Of a stretch of DNA of 64,000 nt, positions 33,021 to 41,975 are shown in pieces; position 1 is the stretch's first letter; each line of letters starts with the position of its first letter. Below the pieces are notes generated by a model. The model had not been told where the DNA came from. It did no database searches and was given only the letters and a program-made list of their open reading frames with translations. The position numbers and the translations under genes were made by a program. The stretch comes from Gemmatimonadota bacterium (GTDB taxonomy: Bacteria; Gemmatimonadota; Gemmatimonadetes; Gemmatimonadales; Gemmatimonadaceae). The stretch spans positions 54,412 through 118,411 of the forward strand of contig JAIOPJ010000036.1 in NCBI GenBank assembly GCA_021413975.1. Direction: 5' to 3'.

Positions 33021-34868
33021 ATGTCGACCCCGCCGAGCGAGACTCCCAACAAGCCTTTCCCGCCGCACCAGACCCACGGCAACGTCTGGATCGCGGCGCG
33101 CGCCTCCCTCGCCGCCCGGCGTTCGGCGCGGTTCGCCCGGGTATGGAGCGTGACCTTCGGCGCGCTCACGCTGCTGGCGCTGCTGGTGCCGCTCCTCGGC
33201 GGGGACCCCGGTGCGGCTGCGCGCGTCACGAACGGGCAACTCGCGGCCGACACACTGCGCAGCGCTCAGCGGCTGCGTGACGCGGTGTCTGCCGTCGCGG
33301 CGGCCGAATCCCTCCACCTGGCTGCACGCTCCCAGGCGACGGTGTCGCGCGTCGCGGTGACGCCGCCGCCCGCGGCCGCGGCCACGATCCCCACGGTCAG
33401 TGCACGAACGCGGGCCGCCCCACCGGCGCTTGCCGAACTCTCGGCGCGGATCGAGCGCGCCAGACGCGAGCGCACGATCACCGCATGGCTCGCAGTGTCC
33501 GATGATCCGAGCGTGAGCCGAGGTCCGCGCATGCGTGGGCTCGTGGACTCGTTGCGCGCGTATGATGCGCGTGCGAGTGAACTGGCCCGCGGCGCCGGAA
33601 GCGCCGCCGAGCGCGACGAGCTGCAACGGCGCACCGAGCGGGCGGGACGTACCATCGTCGCGATCGCCGAGAATCGACGCGTGGAGCTGGAGGCCGTCGC
33701 CACGGACAGCGCCTCGCTCGCGGTCCCGGTCACCGCGCCGATCAGTGCCCCTGTCGGGGCGCCGGTCGCGGCGCCGGAGCGCGGCGCTGCGACGAACGCC
33801 CAGCCCGTGGCACGCGCCTCCGACACCACCGCCTCGCGTGCCGCGCTGCGGGAAGCGCAGGAAGCGCTGGCCGACGCTCGGCGCGCGCACGACTCGCTCA
33901 CGGCGGCGCTGGCGGCACAGGTCGCGGCAAGTGTGCCGCGCGCTAGCGGTCCCTCGCTCGCGAGCGCGTCACCTGCGATCGCGATGGTCTCGCTCCTGCT
34001 CCTGGGTCTCCTCGCCCGCTTCGCGACCGCGATGAGCCGGGAGATGAACGCGCCCACGCTCGCCGACGCCGGCGAGGCGGAACGACTCGCGCGCGCTCCC
34101 GTGCTCACGACCGTTCGCGAGGCGATGCTCGACGGCCCCGCGCGGTTCCATCCGAGCGGCATCGATCCCTTCCGCATCCTCTATCTGGGGCTGACGGCGA
34201 CCGGGACGCGAGTGCGCACCGCGATCGTGACCGGGGCCGATCCGGTGATCGCGGCCGCGACCGGCGCGCGGCTCGCGATCGCCGCCGCCGCGGACCACCG
34301 TCAGACGCTCGTCGTGGACCTCGACGTTGCCAACATCCCGCTCTCGCGCACCTTCCGTGAACGTGCGGAACCGGGGATGAGCGATGCGCTCGCGCGCGCG
34401 TTCACCTGGCGCGAAGTGGCGAGGCCGGTGGGATCGAGCGATGGTCTCACGATCACGCTGTTGCCCGCAGGGACCGAGCGGGAGGATCTCGCGGTTGGGG
34501 TCGCGCTCGAGGAACTCCTCGAATCGTTCGTCCGACTCCGGAGCGGTTACGAACTCACGATCATCGTGGCGCCACCCGGGAAGATCGCGCTCGCCGCGCA
34601 ACTCATCGACGCCGGTCCGGTAATCCTCACGGTAGTGGCCGGGGAGACCGCCATCGCCGATCTGGAGAGCGAGGTGGGGCAGGTGCGCGCCGCAGGTCAC
34701 CGACTCCAGGGGATGGTGCTTTGGGATGCGCCGCGTCCGGAGCTACCCTCCCGGGCCGAACTCGCGGCGACGCTCTCGAAGCGGAAGGGGCGCACTCCGG
34801 GCGGCTCCTTCGAGGCAGCACAACGCGCGATAAGCCCCAGTAATAGCAGCAGGAACAAGCCTTCATAA
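33021..34868 (+). CDS. Wzc/BY-kinase-like membrane protein with degenerate P-loop
   Basis: A 615-residue protein with the topology of polysaccharide co-polymerase/tyrosine autokinase proteins. One membrane helix is at about 41-60, then a long Ala-rich, coiled-coil periplasmic region to about 310, a second helix at about 316-335, and a cytoplasmic ATPase-like domain to the end. In that domain Walker A is lost (TGADPVIAAATGARLA where GxGKST is expected), while a Walker A'-like LVVDLDVANIPLSRTF remains near 428-443. There is no C-terminal tyrosine cluster. It probably cannot hydrolyse ATP or phosphorylate, and may have a structural role. It overlaps the next gene by TAATG. Confidence 0.65.
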   Translation: MSTPPSETPNKPFPPHQTHGNVWIAARASLAARRSARFARVWSVTFGALTLLALLVPLLGGDPGAAARVTNGQLAADTLRSAQRLRDAVSAVAAAESLHLAARSQATVSRVAVTPPPAAAATIPTVSARTRAAPPALAELSARIERARRERTITAWLAVSDDPSVSRGPRMRGLVDSLRAYDARASELARGAGSAAERDELQRRTERAGRTIVAIAENRRVELEAVATDSASLAVPVTAPISAPVGAPVAAPERGAATNAQPVARASDTTASRAALREAQEALADARRAHDSLTAALAAQVAASVPRASGPSLASASPAIAMVSLLLLGLLARFATAMSREMNAPTLADAGEAERLARAPVLTTVREAMLDGPARFHPSGIDPFRILYLGLTATGTRVRTAIVTGADPVIAAATGARLAIAAAADHRQTLVVDLDVANIPLSRTFRERAEPGMSDALARAFTWREVARPVGSSDGLTITLLPAGTEREDLAVGVALEELLESFVRLRSGYELTIIVAPPGKIALAAQLIDAGPVILTVVAGETAIADLESEVGQVRAAGHRLQGMVLWDAPRPELPSRAELAATLSKRKGRTPGGSFEAAQRAISPSNSSRNKPS

Positions 34869-35311
34869 TGCCATTACAGGGCCAGTGGGCGGATACGCTT
34901 CTCGATGTCGAGCGACTGCATCTGCTCAAGCTCATGGTGTGGGGCGCGCTCTCCGTCGGCGTCGGGACGGCCCTCGTCGCCCTGATCCGCGTCCGGAGGA
35001 TCGACTCCCCCCTGCTCCAGCATTTCGCGATCCAGTCGGCGGCCTGGGGATCGATCGACATCGCGATCGCGATCTGGGCCAAGCAGGGGCTGCACCTGCG
35101 TGATCTCGCCAGCGCCGTTGCGCTCGATCGGTTCGTCTGGCTCAATGTCGGACTCGACGCGGGATATGTCGCCGTGGGGGCGACGCTCGCGCTGATGGGC
35201 TGGAATCTCGGGCGTCGTCTCGGGCTCGTCGGCGCGGGGGTCGGCGTGATCGTGCAGGGGTGCGCGCTCGTGCTGCTCGACCTCCAGCTCGCCGCGGCGA
35301 TCGTGCGTTAG
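34868..35311 (+). CDS. Small membrane protein, DUF6992-like
   Basis: A 147-residue protein with four predicted membrane helices. The segment ALDRFVWLNVGLDAGYVAVG is characteristic of DUF6992 proteins as I recall them; the assignment is from memory. The ATG shares one base with the stop of the Wzc-like gene, so the two are likely co-translated. The function is unknown. Confidence 0.7.
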   Translation: MPLQGQWADTLLDVERLHLLKLMVWGALSVGVGTALVALIRVRRIDSPLLQHFAIQSAAWGSIDIAIAIWAKQGLHLRDLASAVALDRFVWLNVGLDAGYVAVGATLALMGWNLGRRLGLVGAGVGVIVQGCALVLLDLQLAAAIVR

Positions 35312-35354
35312 TGCGCGCGCCGGTCCCCGCGGCTATGTTCCTCCCACAGTCGAC

Positions 35355-35951
35355 ATGACAGGCTACTCCGACCGCATCAATCACGCCTTCGCGTTCGCCG
35401 CGAAGCATCACGACCGCCAGGTGCGGAAGGGCACGCGGTTGCCCTATCTCACGCATCCCGCCAACGTCGCGGTCATCCTCACGCGCTACGGTCGCGACGA
35501 GGAGACGGTGATCGCGGGGATCCTGCACGACGTGATCGAGGATTGTGTGCGCGAGGGCTGGACGCGCGAGATGCTGGAGGACCGGATCGCGGCGAAGTTC
35601 GGCAGCGAGGTGCTCGATGCGGTGCTCGCCGTGACCAAGCGGCGTCTCGACGACGACGGTGTGGAGCTCTCCCGCGAGGATGCGCGCAGCGACTATCTCG
35701 CGCGCCTCGATGTTGCCGGCGACCTCGCCCGATGGGTCTGCGCCGCGGACAAGGTGCACAATGCCGGCAGCATCCTCGCCGACCTCCGTCGCACGATCGA
35801 CCCCGACTCGGTCTGGGGACGCTTCAACGGCGGTCGCGAGGGGACCATGTCGTGGTACCGCGGCGTGCGCGACCGCCTCAAGGCGGTGGGGTTCGACGCG
35901 CCGATCATGCGCGAACTCGTCGAACTCGTCGACCAACTCGAGTCGGCCTGA
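35355..35951 (+). CDS. HD-domain hydrolase, SpoT/MESH1-like
   Basis: A 198-residue protein with the metal-dependent HD fold found in the hydrolase domain of RelA/SpoT and in small alarmone hydrolases. Diagnostic parts are RKGTRLPYLTHPANVAVIL (about 24-42), AGILHDVIED (about 56-65, HD motif) and CAADKVHNAGS (about 131-141). It has no synthetase or TGS domain. It may hydrolyse (p)ppGpp or another nucleotide. The family alone does not fix the substrate. Confidence 0.85.
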   Translation: MTGYSDRINHAFAFAAKHHDRQVRKGTRLPYLTHPANVAVILTRYGRDEETVIAGILHDVIEDCVREGWTREMLEDRIAAKFGSEVLDAVLAVTKRRLDDDGVELSREDARSDYLARLDVAGDLARWVCAADKVHNAGSILADLRRTIDPDSVWGRFNGGREGTMSWYRGVRDRLKAVGFDAPIMRELVELVDQLESA

Positions 35952-35996
35952 ACCTCGGTTCGCCCTGTCCGCCCACCGACAGGCCGGCTGCCGGGC

Positions 35997-37226
35997 TCAG
36001 ACGTGTTCGACCGCCGGGTAGGTCCGCACCACGTACTCGTCGAGGATCTCGAGGAACTCGGCGACGATGCGGTCCCCCTTCAGCGTCACGCGCAGCTTGC
36101 CGTCGACGTAGACCGGTGCCTTGGGCTCCTCGAACGTGCCCGGCAGCGAGATGCCGAGGTTGGCATGCTTCGATTCACCGGGTCCGTTCACGACGCAGCC
36201 CATCACCGCGACCTTCATCTCCTCGACGCCAGGGTGCGACTCGCGCCAGACCGGCATCTGGTCGCGCAGGTAGTTCTGGATGTCCTCGGCCATCTTCTGG
36301 AAGAAGGTCGAGGTCGTGCGCCCGCACCCCGGGCAGGCCGTGACCTGCGGCGTGAACGACCGCAGTTCCAGCGACTGCAGGATCTGTTGCGCGACCACGA
36401 CCTCCTCGGTGCGATCGCCTCCCGGACGCGGCGTGAGCGACACGCGGATGGTGTCGCCGATGCCTTCGCTCAGCAGGATCGCGAGCGCGGCCGTCGTGGC
36501 CACGACTCCCTTGGTGCCGAGCCCGGCCTCCGTGAGTCCCAAGTGCAATGGATAGTCGCAGCGCGCCGCCAGACGACGATACACCGTCACGAGATCCTGC
36601 ACCTGCGAGATCTTCGCCGAGATGAGGATCTGGTCGTGGCGCAGACCCGTTTCCTCGGCCAGCGCGGCGGAGCGGAGCGCCGACTCGAGCATCGCCTCGA
36701 AGTAGACCTCCTTCGCCTCGACCGGCGCGGCGCTCGCGGCATTCGCATCCATCATCTGCGTGAGCAGGTCCTGGTCGAGCGACCCCCAGTTCACCCCGAT
36801 GCGCACCGGCTTCTGGTACTCGACCGCGACCTCGACGATGGTGCGGAAGTTGTCGTCGCGGTGCTTGGTCCCCACGTTTCCGGGGTTGATGCGGTACTTC
36901 GCCAGCAACTCCGCGGCCTTGGGATACTTCCGGAGCAGCAGATGCCCGTTGTAGTGGAAGTCACCGACGATCGGCACGCTCACGCCCATGTCGGCAAGGC
37001 GAGCCGCGAGCTCGGGGACGGCGGCGGCGGCCTCATCGTTGTTGACGGTGATGCGGACGAATTGCGATCCCGCCTTCGCGAGCGCGGCCACCTGCGCCGC
37101 CGTGGACGCCGGGTCGGCGGTGTCGGTGTTCGTCATGGACTGCACCACGACGGGATGCGCGGAGCCGACGAGCACTCCGCCCACGTTGGCGGTCACGGAC
37201 TTCCGGCGAGGTTTGAAGGGCGACAC
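35997..37226 (-). CDS. ispG: 4-hydroxy-3-methylbut-2-en-1-yl diphosphate synthase
   Basis: A [4Fe-4S] enzyme of the methylerythritol phosphate isoprenoid pathway, 409 residues from GTG 37226. The N-terminal TIM-barrel part begins [20 protein letters not shown], then [17 protein letters not shown]. The iron-sulfur domain has Cys in [10 protein letters not shown] and [10 protein letters not shown], giving the three cluster ligands, and [13 protein letters not shown] follows. Its length fits the common two-domain bacterial form. It is transcribed divergently from a small membrane protein gene, with a 150-bp gap. Confidence 0.97.
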   Translation of the reverse strand: MSPFKPRRKSVTANVGGVLVGSAHPVVVQSMTNTDTADPASTAAQVAALAKAGSQFVRITVNNDEAAAAVPELAARLADMGVSVPIVGDFHYNGHLLLRKYPKAAELLAKYRINPGNVGTKHRDDNFRTIVEVAVEYQKPVRIGVNWGSLDQDLLTQMMDANAASAAPVEAKEVYFEAMLESALRSAALAEETGLRHDQILISAKISQVQDLVTVYRRLAARCDYPLHLGLTEAGLGTKGVVATTAALAILLSEGIGDTIRVSLTPRPGGDRTEEVVVAQQILQSLELRSFTPQVTACPGCGRTTSTFFQKMAEDIQNYLRDQMPVWRESHPGVEEMKVAVMGCVVNGPGESKHANLGISLPGTFEEPKAPVYVDGKLRVTLKGDRIVAEFLEILDEYVVRTYPAVEHV

Positions 37227-37376
37227 GAATTTCGGTGATTGAGGTGTGAGCCGGACTCGGTCCCGGCAGCGCAACGAACGGGCGGGATGCGGCGCGGAGG
37301 CCCCCTCCCAGCCCTGCCCTGCAACGAACAACTTAGTATCCTTCCAACGTTTCCTCCCTTCCAGTCGAGAGCTTCC

Positions 37377-37850
37377 ATGGTCCAGGACGACGCGCCGGAT
37401 GCGAGCGCCCCGAAGGCTGCCCCCGCGGTCGCCCCTCCGCCACGGCCAGGGTTCGCCCGGCGCCATTGGGGCAAGTTCACGATCCTGACCCTGTTCGGCC
37501 TGCCGCTGATGTGCCTCGTGATCTGGGCGGTGGTCGCGATGAGCTACACCTATTCGAGCGGTACTCGCACCGGATACGTGCAGAAGATCTCGAGGAAGGG
37601 GTGGCTCTGTAAGACCTGGGAGGGCGAACTCGCCATGGCCACGGCCCCGGGCATCTCTCCGCAGATCTTCACCTTCACCATCCGGAACGACTCGCTCGCG
37701 GCGGCGCTCGAGCTCGACATGGGCAAGGGCAGGGTGGCGGTGCAGTACGATGAGCACCGAGGCGTGCCGACGAGCTGTCTCGGTGACACCCCCTACTTCG
37801 TGGTCTCGTACCGCGTGATCGCCGACGACGGCCGAGTCCCCCTGCCCTGA
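37377..37850 (+). CDS. Single-span membrane protein of unknown function
   Basis: A 157-residue protein from ATG 37377. A Pro/Ala-rich cytoplasmic start (about 1-30) is followed by one membrane helix (about 38-62, [20 protein letters not shown]) and an exported domain. That domain contains [32 protein letters not shown] and PYFVVSYRV, with two cysteines likely paired. Homologues with the same KGWxCKTxEGEL and HRGxPTxCxG motifs are sometimes mislabelled 6-phosphogluconate dehydrogenase. The function is not known. Confidence 0.8.
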   Translation: MVQDDAPDASAPKAAPAVAPPPRPGFARRHWGKFTILTLFGLPLMCLVIWAVVAMSYTYSSGTRTGYVQKISRKGWLCKTWEGELAMATAPGISPQIFTFTIRNDSLAAALELDMGKGRVAVQYDEHRGVPTSCLGDTPYFVVSYRVIADDGRVPLP

Positions 37851-38072
37851 CCGCCAGTCCGTATGGGTGGGAATCCGCCGCCCGGGCAACGGAATGATGA
37901 GGTCGGCAGGGGGGGCATTGCGCACTGGCGGGATCCAGCATAGGTTTCCTTCGTCCCTCGGACTCTCCGGGCGGATGGTCCAGCACGGGGGATCTATTTC
38001 GTCCCGTGGTCTCGATTGTGCAGGGTCGGCGTTTCCCGCTCCCGGCGACAATCATCAAATCAGGAGTAGGGA

Positions 38073-38282
38073 ATGCGTACGACCGGCAAGGTGAAGTGGT
38101 TCAACGATGCGAAGGGCTTCGGGTTCATCACCCCGGACAACGGCACCAAGGATTGCTTCGTGCACTACAGCGCGATCCAGGGTTCCGGCTTCAAGTCGCT
38201 CGCAGAGGGCGACGCCGTCGAGTTCGACATCGTGCAGGGTGCCAAGGGCCCCGCTGCCGAGAACGTCTCGAAGGTCTCGTAA
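38073..38282 (+). CDS. Cold shock protein (CspA family)
   Basis: A 69-residue single-stranded nucleic-acid chaperone. RNP1 is KGFGFITP (about 14-21) and RNP2 is CFVHYSAI (about 28-35), both intact. The strong ribosome-binding site AGGAG precedes the ATG. About 220 bp of gene-free sequence lies upstream, room for the long structured leader common in cold shock genes. A GC-rich hairpin terminator follows. Confidence 0.97.
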   Translation: MRTTGKVKWFNDAKGFGFITPDNGTKDCFVHYSAIQGSGFKSLAEGDAVEFDIVQGAKGPAAENVSKVS

Positions 38283-38300
38283 GCCACGCCGGCACGATCG

Positions 38301-38334
38301 AAGGGCGCTCGGAGCTTCTGCTCCGGGCGCCCTT
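38301..38334 (+). terminator. Terminator after the cold shock gene
   Basis: Arms AAGGGCGC and GCGCCCTT extended by CGGAGC/GCTCCG after one mismatch, with loop TTCT, 18 bp after the stop. Confidence 0.8.
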
Positions 38335-38362
38335 TGCCGTTCCCCCCATTGACACAAGCGAC

Positions 38363-38737
38363 TCACTCCTCGGCGGAGGCCCTCGGTCGACCCCGAGGCC
38401 GCCGGACGACGGTCTCGATCGCCACCTCGAGCTGTCGATCGATCTCCAGACCGAGCGCAGCGGTCTCCGCGCGAACATTCAGGAACGGCCCGAGCGCGAC
38501 CTCTCCTGCCACCAGCCGACGCGCGAGCGCGAACGCGGAACGGATCGGCATGTCGAGTTGATCGGTGAGCTCGGCCGTCAGGAGCAACTCGGGCAACAGA
38601 GTGACCGGAATTCGACGCTCCACTCCCTGACGGCCTGAGGCGGCTTCTGGCAGGTCGAGGCGTCCCAGAAGGTTATCGAGTGCCTTCTTCCGCAAACCGA
38701 TCGCGGCGGCAGCGGTGGTTGTGGTGACGGCGCGCAT
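38363..38737 (-). CDS. Small probable DNA-binding protein
   Basis: A 124-residue protein. Residues 8-50 (AAAAIGLRKKALDNLLGRLD, then ERRIPVTLLPELLL) look like a helix-turn-helix with a following recognition segment, as in excisionase/MerR-type small regulators. The C-terminus is basic (VVRRPRGRPRASAEE). A palindrome starts 1 bp before the start codon, a typical autoregulatory arrangement. I do not recognise the family. It lies alone in an AT-rich island between the cold shock gene and argH. Confidence 0.65.
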   Translation of the reverse strand: MRAVTTTTAAAAIGLRKKALDNLLGRLDLPEAASGRQGVERRIPVTLLPELLLTAELTDQLDMPIRSAFALARRLVAGEVALGPFLNVRAETAALGLEIDRQLEVAIETVVRRPRGRPRASAEE

Positions 38738-38738
38738 A

Positions 38739-38763
38739 AATATCCTCTAATATCAGGATATTA
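38739..38763. promoter_or_regulatory. Operator-like palindromes before the small DNA-binding gene
   Basis: TAATATCAGGATATTA (38748-38763) is a perfect 7-2-7 palindrome, and AATATCCT at 38739-38746 repeats its half-site, forming a second inverted repeat with AGGATATT. They lie directly upstream of the ATG at 38737, so repression by the gene product is plausible. Confidence 0.6.
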
Positions 38764-38970
38764 ATCGATAAGCGTTAACCTATTCGCTGTCAACGTTTTG
38801 CGCCTATCTGCTCGATTGCTTTGATACACGTGCCGACGAACAGGCGGCGACGCCTCTTGAACAGCCAGGTCTACCGAAGAAAACACGATAATATGTTACT
38901 TGCAAGCAAGAATATTATGTCAAGTGTTTGTCAGTAAACAACTTCCAAAAAAACTGACTAGAATCTCCGG
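38764..38970. other. AT-rich gene-free island between the small regulator and argH
   Basis: About 207 bp with markedly lower GC than the surroundings, including runs such as CGATAATATGTTACTTGC and AACAACTTCCAAAAAAACTG. It probably contains the regulator's promoter. I see no gene or mobile-element end in it, though the composition could mark transferred DNA. Confidence 0.45.
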
Positions 38971-40350
38971 CTAGCGAAGCAGCGTGGATGCTGCGTCCAA
39001 CTGATGCCGCACCGCGACCGCTCCAGTGCCTCCTGGAAGCTCTCTGTGCCTCAAGGAGCTCTCTGGATCGAGTTCGCCATATACGTCGCGTGCGAATGCC
39101 GCGTGTGCCTTCTCGAAGCTCTCGAACGGAAGTGCAGTCATTTCGATGCCCTTCTCCTCGGCCTCGCGCACCAGCCGACCGACGGCTCCATGCGCTTCAC
39201 GAAACGTCACGCGCTTGCGAACGAGGTAGTCGGCCAGGTCCGTCGCCATCATCGAACTCGTGACGGCCGATCGCATCCGAGCGCGGTCGAATGAGAGCGT
39301 CGCGATCGATCCGGCCACCGCCGGCAAGAGCAGCGCGAGCGCATCGACCGCATCGAAGAGCGATCGCTTGTCCTCCTGGAGATCCTTGTTGTAGCCGCTC
39401 GGAAGTCCCTTCAGCGTCGCGAGCAACGCCGTCAGGTCACCGAGCAGCCGTGCGCCGGAACCCCTGGCGAGCTCGAGCGCATCAGGGTTCCGCTTCTGCG
39501 GCATCATCGACGAGCCGGTCGAGAAGGCGTCGCCGAACCGCACGAACCCGAACTCGCTGGACCCGAAGAGGATCAGGTCCTCACCGATCCGCGAGAGATG
39601 GGCCCCGACGAGCGCGAGTGCGAACAGCGTCTCGGCCACGAAATCCCGGTCGCCGACGGCATCGATCGAGTTGGGCGAGATGGCGGCGAAGCCGAGTGCT
39701 GCGCACAGCTGCTCGCGGGGAACCGGGAAGGCCGAGCCAGCGATCGCACCGGAACCGAGCGGAAGCACCGCGGCCCCTGCACGTGCCGCCGCGAGCCGCG
39801 CGAGATCCCGCTCGAGTGGCCAGAAGTGGGAGAGCAGCCAATGCGCGATCGAGACGGGCTGCGCCCGCTGTAGATGCGTGTAAGCCGGCATCAGCGCATC
39901 AACATGTGACTCGGCCTGTTCGACCAGCGCACGCTGAACGCCGCGGATCATCTCCGAGACGCGGTCGCAGGCGTCCATGGTCCAGAGCCGTGTGCCGGTC
40001 GCGACCTGGTCGTTCCGACTGCGCCCGGTGTGCAGCCGGCTGGCAGGCTCGCCCGCCTCGAGGTGAAGCAACCGATCGACGAAGGTGTGCACGTCCTCGT
40101 CCGAGTCGATCGGCACCTCGCCGCCGGCGATCCGGGCTGCGACCCTGTCGAGTCCGACCACGAGGGCTTCCGCGTCGGCGGCGCTGAGCACGCCGGCCGT
40201 GACGAGGCCGCGCGCCCAGGCTTGCGAGAGGCGCACGTCGAACGGCCAGAGTCGCAGGTCGGTCGTGATGGACCGGTTGACGGCCACGAGTTCGGGGGCC
40301 GGGCCGCCGGCGAAGCGCCCGCCCCAGAGCTTGTGTTCGGACTCACTCAT
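38971..40350 (-). CDS. argH: Argininosuccinate lyase
   Basis: Last enzyme of arginine biosynthesis: cleaves argininosuccinate to arginine and fumarate. It has 459 residues. It starts MSESEHKLWGGRF, the typical ArgH opening. HTGRSRNDQV lies near 110-119 and the fumarase/aspartase signature GSSMMPQKRNPD near 277-288, supplying the catalytic Ser in its flexible loop. It lies 101 bp downstream of argR on the same strand, with a 16-bp palindrome in that gap. Confidence 0.97.
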   Translation of the reverse strand: MSESEHKLWGGRFAGGPAPELVAVNRSITTDLRLWPFDVRLSQAWARGLVTAGVLSAADAEALVVGLDRVAARIAGGEVPIDSDEDVHTFVDRLLHLEAGEPASRLHTGRSRNDQVATGTRLWTMDACDRVSEMIRGVQRALVEQAESHVDALMPAYTHLQRAQPVSIAHWLLSHFWPLERDLARLAAARAGAAVLPLGSGAIAGSAFPVPREQLCAALGFAAISPNSIDAVGDRDFVAETLFALALVGAHLSRIGEDLILFGSSEFGFVRFGDAFSTGSSMMPQKRNPDALELARGSGARLLGDLTALLATLKGLPSGYNKDLQEDKRSLFDAVDALALLLPAVAGSIATLSFDRARMRSAVTSSMMATDLADYLVRKRVTFREAHGAVGRLVREAEEKGIEMTALPFESFEKAHAAFARDVYGELDPESSLRHRELPGGTGAVAVRHQLDAASTLLR

Positions 40351-40421
40351 TGCAGGATCCTCAAGGTCACGGCCTTCCCAGGGAACGGGGCCGATCCGGC
40401 CCGGGATAGGGATGGACCGGC

Positions 40422-40437
40422 CGCATAACTATGCGGA
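40422..40437. promoter_or_regulatory. Palindrome between argR and argH
   Basis: CCGCATAACTATGCGG is a perfect 7-2-7 palindrome 72 bp before the argH start. It contains the same GCATA half-site as the element at argC but in the opposite relative orientation, so ArgR binding is possible but unproven. Confidence 0.4.
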
Positions 40438-40451
40438 AATGGTGGGAGCGA

Positions 40452-40916
40452 TCAGCCAGCGCGTTTGCCGAGGGATGCGAGGCGGCGTGCGATCCGTTCG
40501 CGGGCCTGTTCGCTGCGGCAGATCATCAGGATGGTGTCGTCCCCGGCGATCGTGCCGAGGATGTCGGCGCTCGACTCCTTGTCGAGGGCATGCGCGACCG
40601 TTTGCGCGCCGCCGATGACGGTCTTGAGCACGATCATGTGGCTGACGCTGTCGAGCCGGACGAGGAGCTGCGGCAGCAACGTCGCGAGCGGGGCCCGGGA
40701 GCCGTCCTCCGCTCCCTCGCTGACGACGTACCGGAGGCCGTGATCGGTGGGGATGCGCGCGATGCGGAGGTCGCGCAGGTCGCGCGAGAGCGTCGACTGC
40801 GTGACCTCCCACCCCTGCTTGAGCAGGAGCTGGCGCAGCTCCTCCTGGCTCCCGATCTCGCGGGCACCGATGAGCTCGAGAATCGTCTGCTGCCGGTCGC
40901 GTTTGCTGGCCGTCAC
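40452..40916 (-). CDS. argR: Arginine repressor
   Basis: An arginine-sensing hexameric repressor/activator, 154 residues. The N-terminal winged helix includes QEELRQLLLKQGWEVTQSTL then SRDLRDLRI (about 28-56), with the conserved SRDL recognition segment. The C-terminal arginine-binding domain ends with IAGDDTILMICRSEQARERI, where GDD contacts arginine. It is transcribed divergently from argC, which has an ARG-box-like element at its start, and in the same direction as argH. Confidence 0.97.
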   Translation of the reverse strand: MTASKRDRQQTILELIGAREIGSQEELRQLLLKQGWEVTQSTLSRDLRDLRIARIPTDHGLRYVVSEGAEDGSRAPLATLLPQLLVRLDSVSHMIVLKTVIGGAQTVAHALDKESSADILGTIAGDDTILMICRSEQARERIARRLASLGKRAG

Positions 40917-40974
40917 GTGTGGTTCTCCTGTGGTCGCAGTCTAGCACGGCCTCAGGCCAAGGGTAAGGAAGGCG

Positions 40975-41016
40975 TTGACATGGTGGCGCAGCATTAGTAT
41001 GCATTAAAGGTGCATA
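40975..41016 (+). promoter_or_regulatory. argC promoter with overlapping ARG-box-like operator
   Basis: TTGACA (40975-40980) is an exact -35 box. With a 17-bp spacer the -10 is TATGCA (40998-41003). The inverted repeat TATGCA-N7-TGCATA (40998-41016) covers the -10, the probable transcription start near 41010 and the GTG start codon. This is ideal for repression by ArgR, encoded next door. Confidence 0.6.
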
Positions 41017-41975
41017 AGATTCCAGTGGGAGTCCTCGGAGCCTCAGGGTACGCGGGGCGCGAACTCTGCGCACTCATCCAACGACACGACGGCCTCACCC
41101 TCGCCTACGCGACTGCGAACTCGCAGCGCGGCGAGACGGCCGAACTGCCGCGGGGTGGGCACGTCACCTTCGACGCGGCCGACGACGTACAGCTGGGGAG
41201 CGCCGCGCTCGTCTTCTCGGCGCTGCCGCATGGCGCGAGCGCCGAATGGGTGTCGCGCGCCCGTGCAGCGGGCGCCCGCGTGGTCGACCTCTCGGCCGAC
41301 CTCCGCATCGGCAATGGCGCGAGCGAGGGCATCCCGTACGGACTGACCGAGTTGCGCCGCGAACGGATCCGCGGCGCCGAGTGCGTCGCCAATCCCGGAT
41401 GCTACCCGACGTCCGCCCTGATCGCGTTGGCGCCGCTCTTCGAGCAGGGCCTGATCGCGCCTGGTGCCACAGTCCACATCAGCGCGGCGAGCGGTGTCTC
41501 GGGCGCCGGACTCTCGCCGCGGCTGGACCTGCTCTTCGGCGAGGTGACGGAGAACTACCGAGCGTACGGCACCGGCAACGCGCACCGCCACCTGAACGAG
41601 ATGCGTGCGCTCGCAACCGAGTACGGGGCGGACGTCGATCTCCTCTTCACGCCGCATCTCTTGCCGATCGCGCGCGGGATCCTGTCGACGATCACGGTCC
41701 CGCTCGGCCGGCCGCTGGAGGACCTGATGGCGCCCTGGCGCGAGCGCTATGCCGGCGAGCCCTTCATCGAACTGGCCGACGCACTGCCGGAGCTCCGCCA
41801 TGTGGCGCAGCGCAACGTCGTGCGCATCGCGGTGCGCGGCGTGGCGGGCGTTCGCACACCGACGATCCAGGTGTTCAGTGCCATCGACAACCTCATGAAG
41901 GGGGCGGCCGGGCAGGCGCTCCAGAACGCGAACCTCATGCTCGGTCTCGCCGAACAGACGGGGTTGCCAGCGTGA
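41010..41975 (+). CDS. argC: N-acetyl-gamma-glutamyl-phosphate reductase
   Basis: NADPH-dependent third step of arginine synthesis, 321 residues. The Rossmann motif GASGYAGREL is at 10-19, and the active-site Cys131 is in NPGCYPTSA. The GTG at 41010 has no usable ribosome-binding site and coincides with the predicted transcription start, so the message may be leaderless. The stop overlaps the argB start in GTGA, and argD follows with another overlap, giving an argCBD operon. Confidence 0.96.
   Translation: MHKIPVGVLGASGYAGRELCALIQRHDGLTLAYATANSQRGETAELPRGGHVTFDAADDVQLGSAALVFSALPHGASAEWVSRARAAGARVVDLSADLRIGNGASEGIPYGLTELRRERIRGAECVANPGCYPTSALIALAPLFEQGLIAPGATVHISAASGVSGAGLSPRLDLLFGEVTENYRAYGTGNAHRHLNEMRALATEYGADVDLLFTPHLLPIARGILSTITVPLGRPLEDLMAPWRERYAGEPFIELADALPELRHVAQRNVVRIAVRGVAGVRTPTIQVFSAIDNLMKGAAGQALQNANLMLGLAEQTGLPA

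Noticed and set aside
36003..37238. A 411-residue frame antisense to ispG
   Set aside because: Its residues mirror ispG codons; it has no signal, motif or ribosome-binding site.
38738..38970. tRNA gene or insertion-sequence end in the AT-rich island
   Set aside because: No cloverleaf, CCA end or terminal inverted repeat with target duplication could be found by eye.
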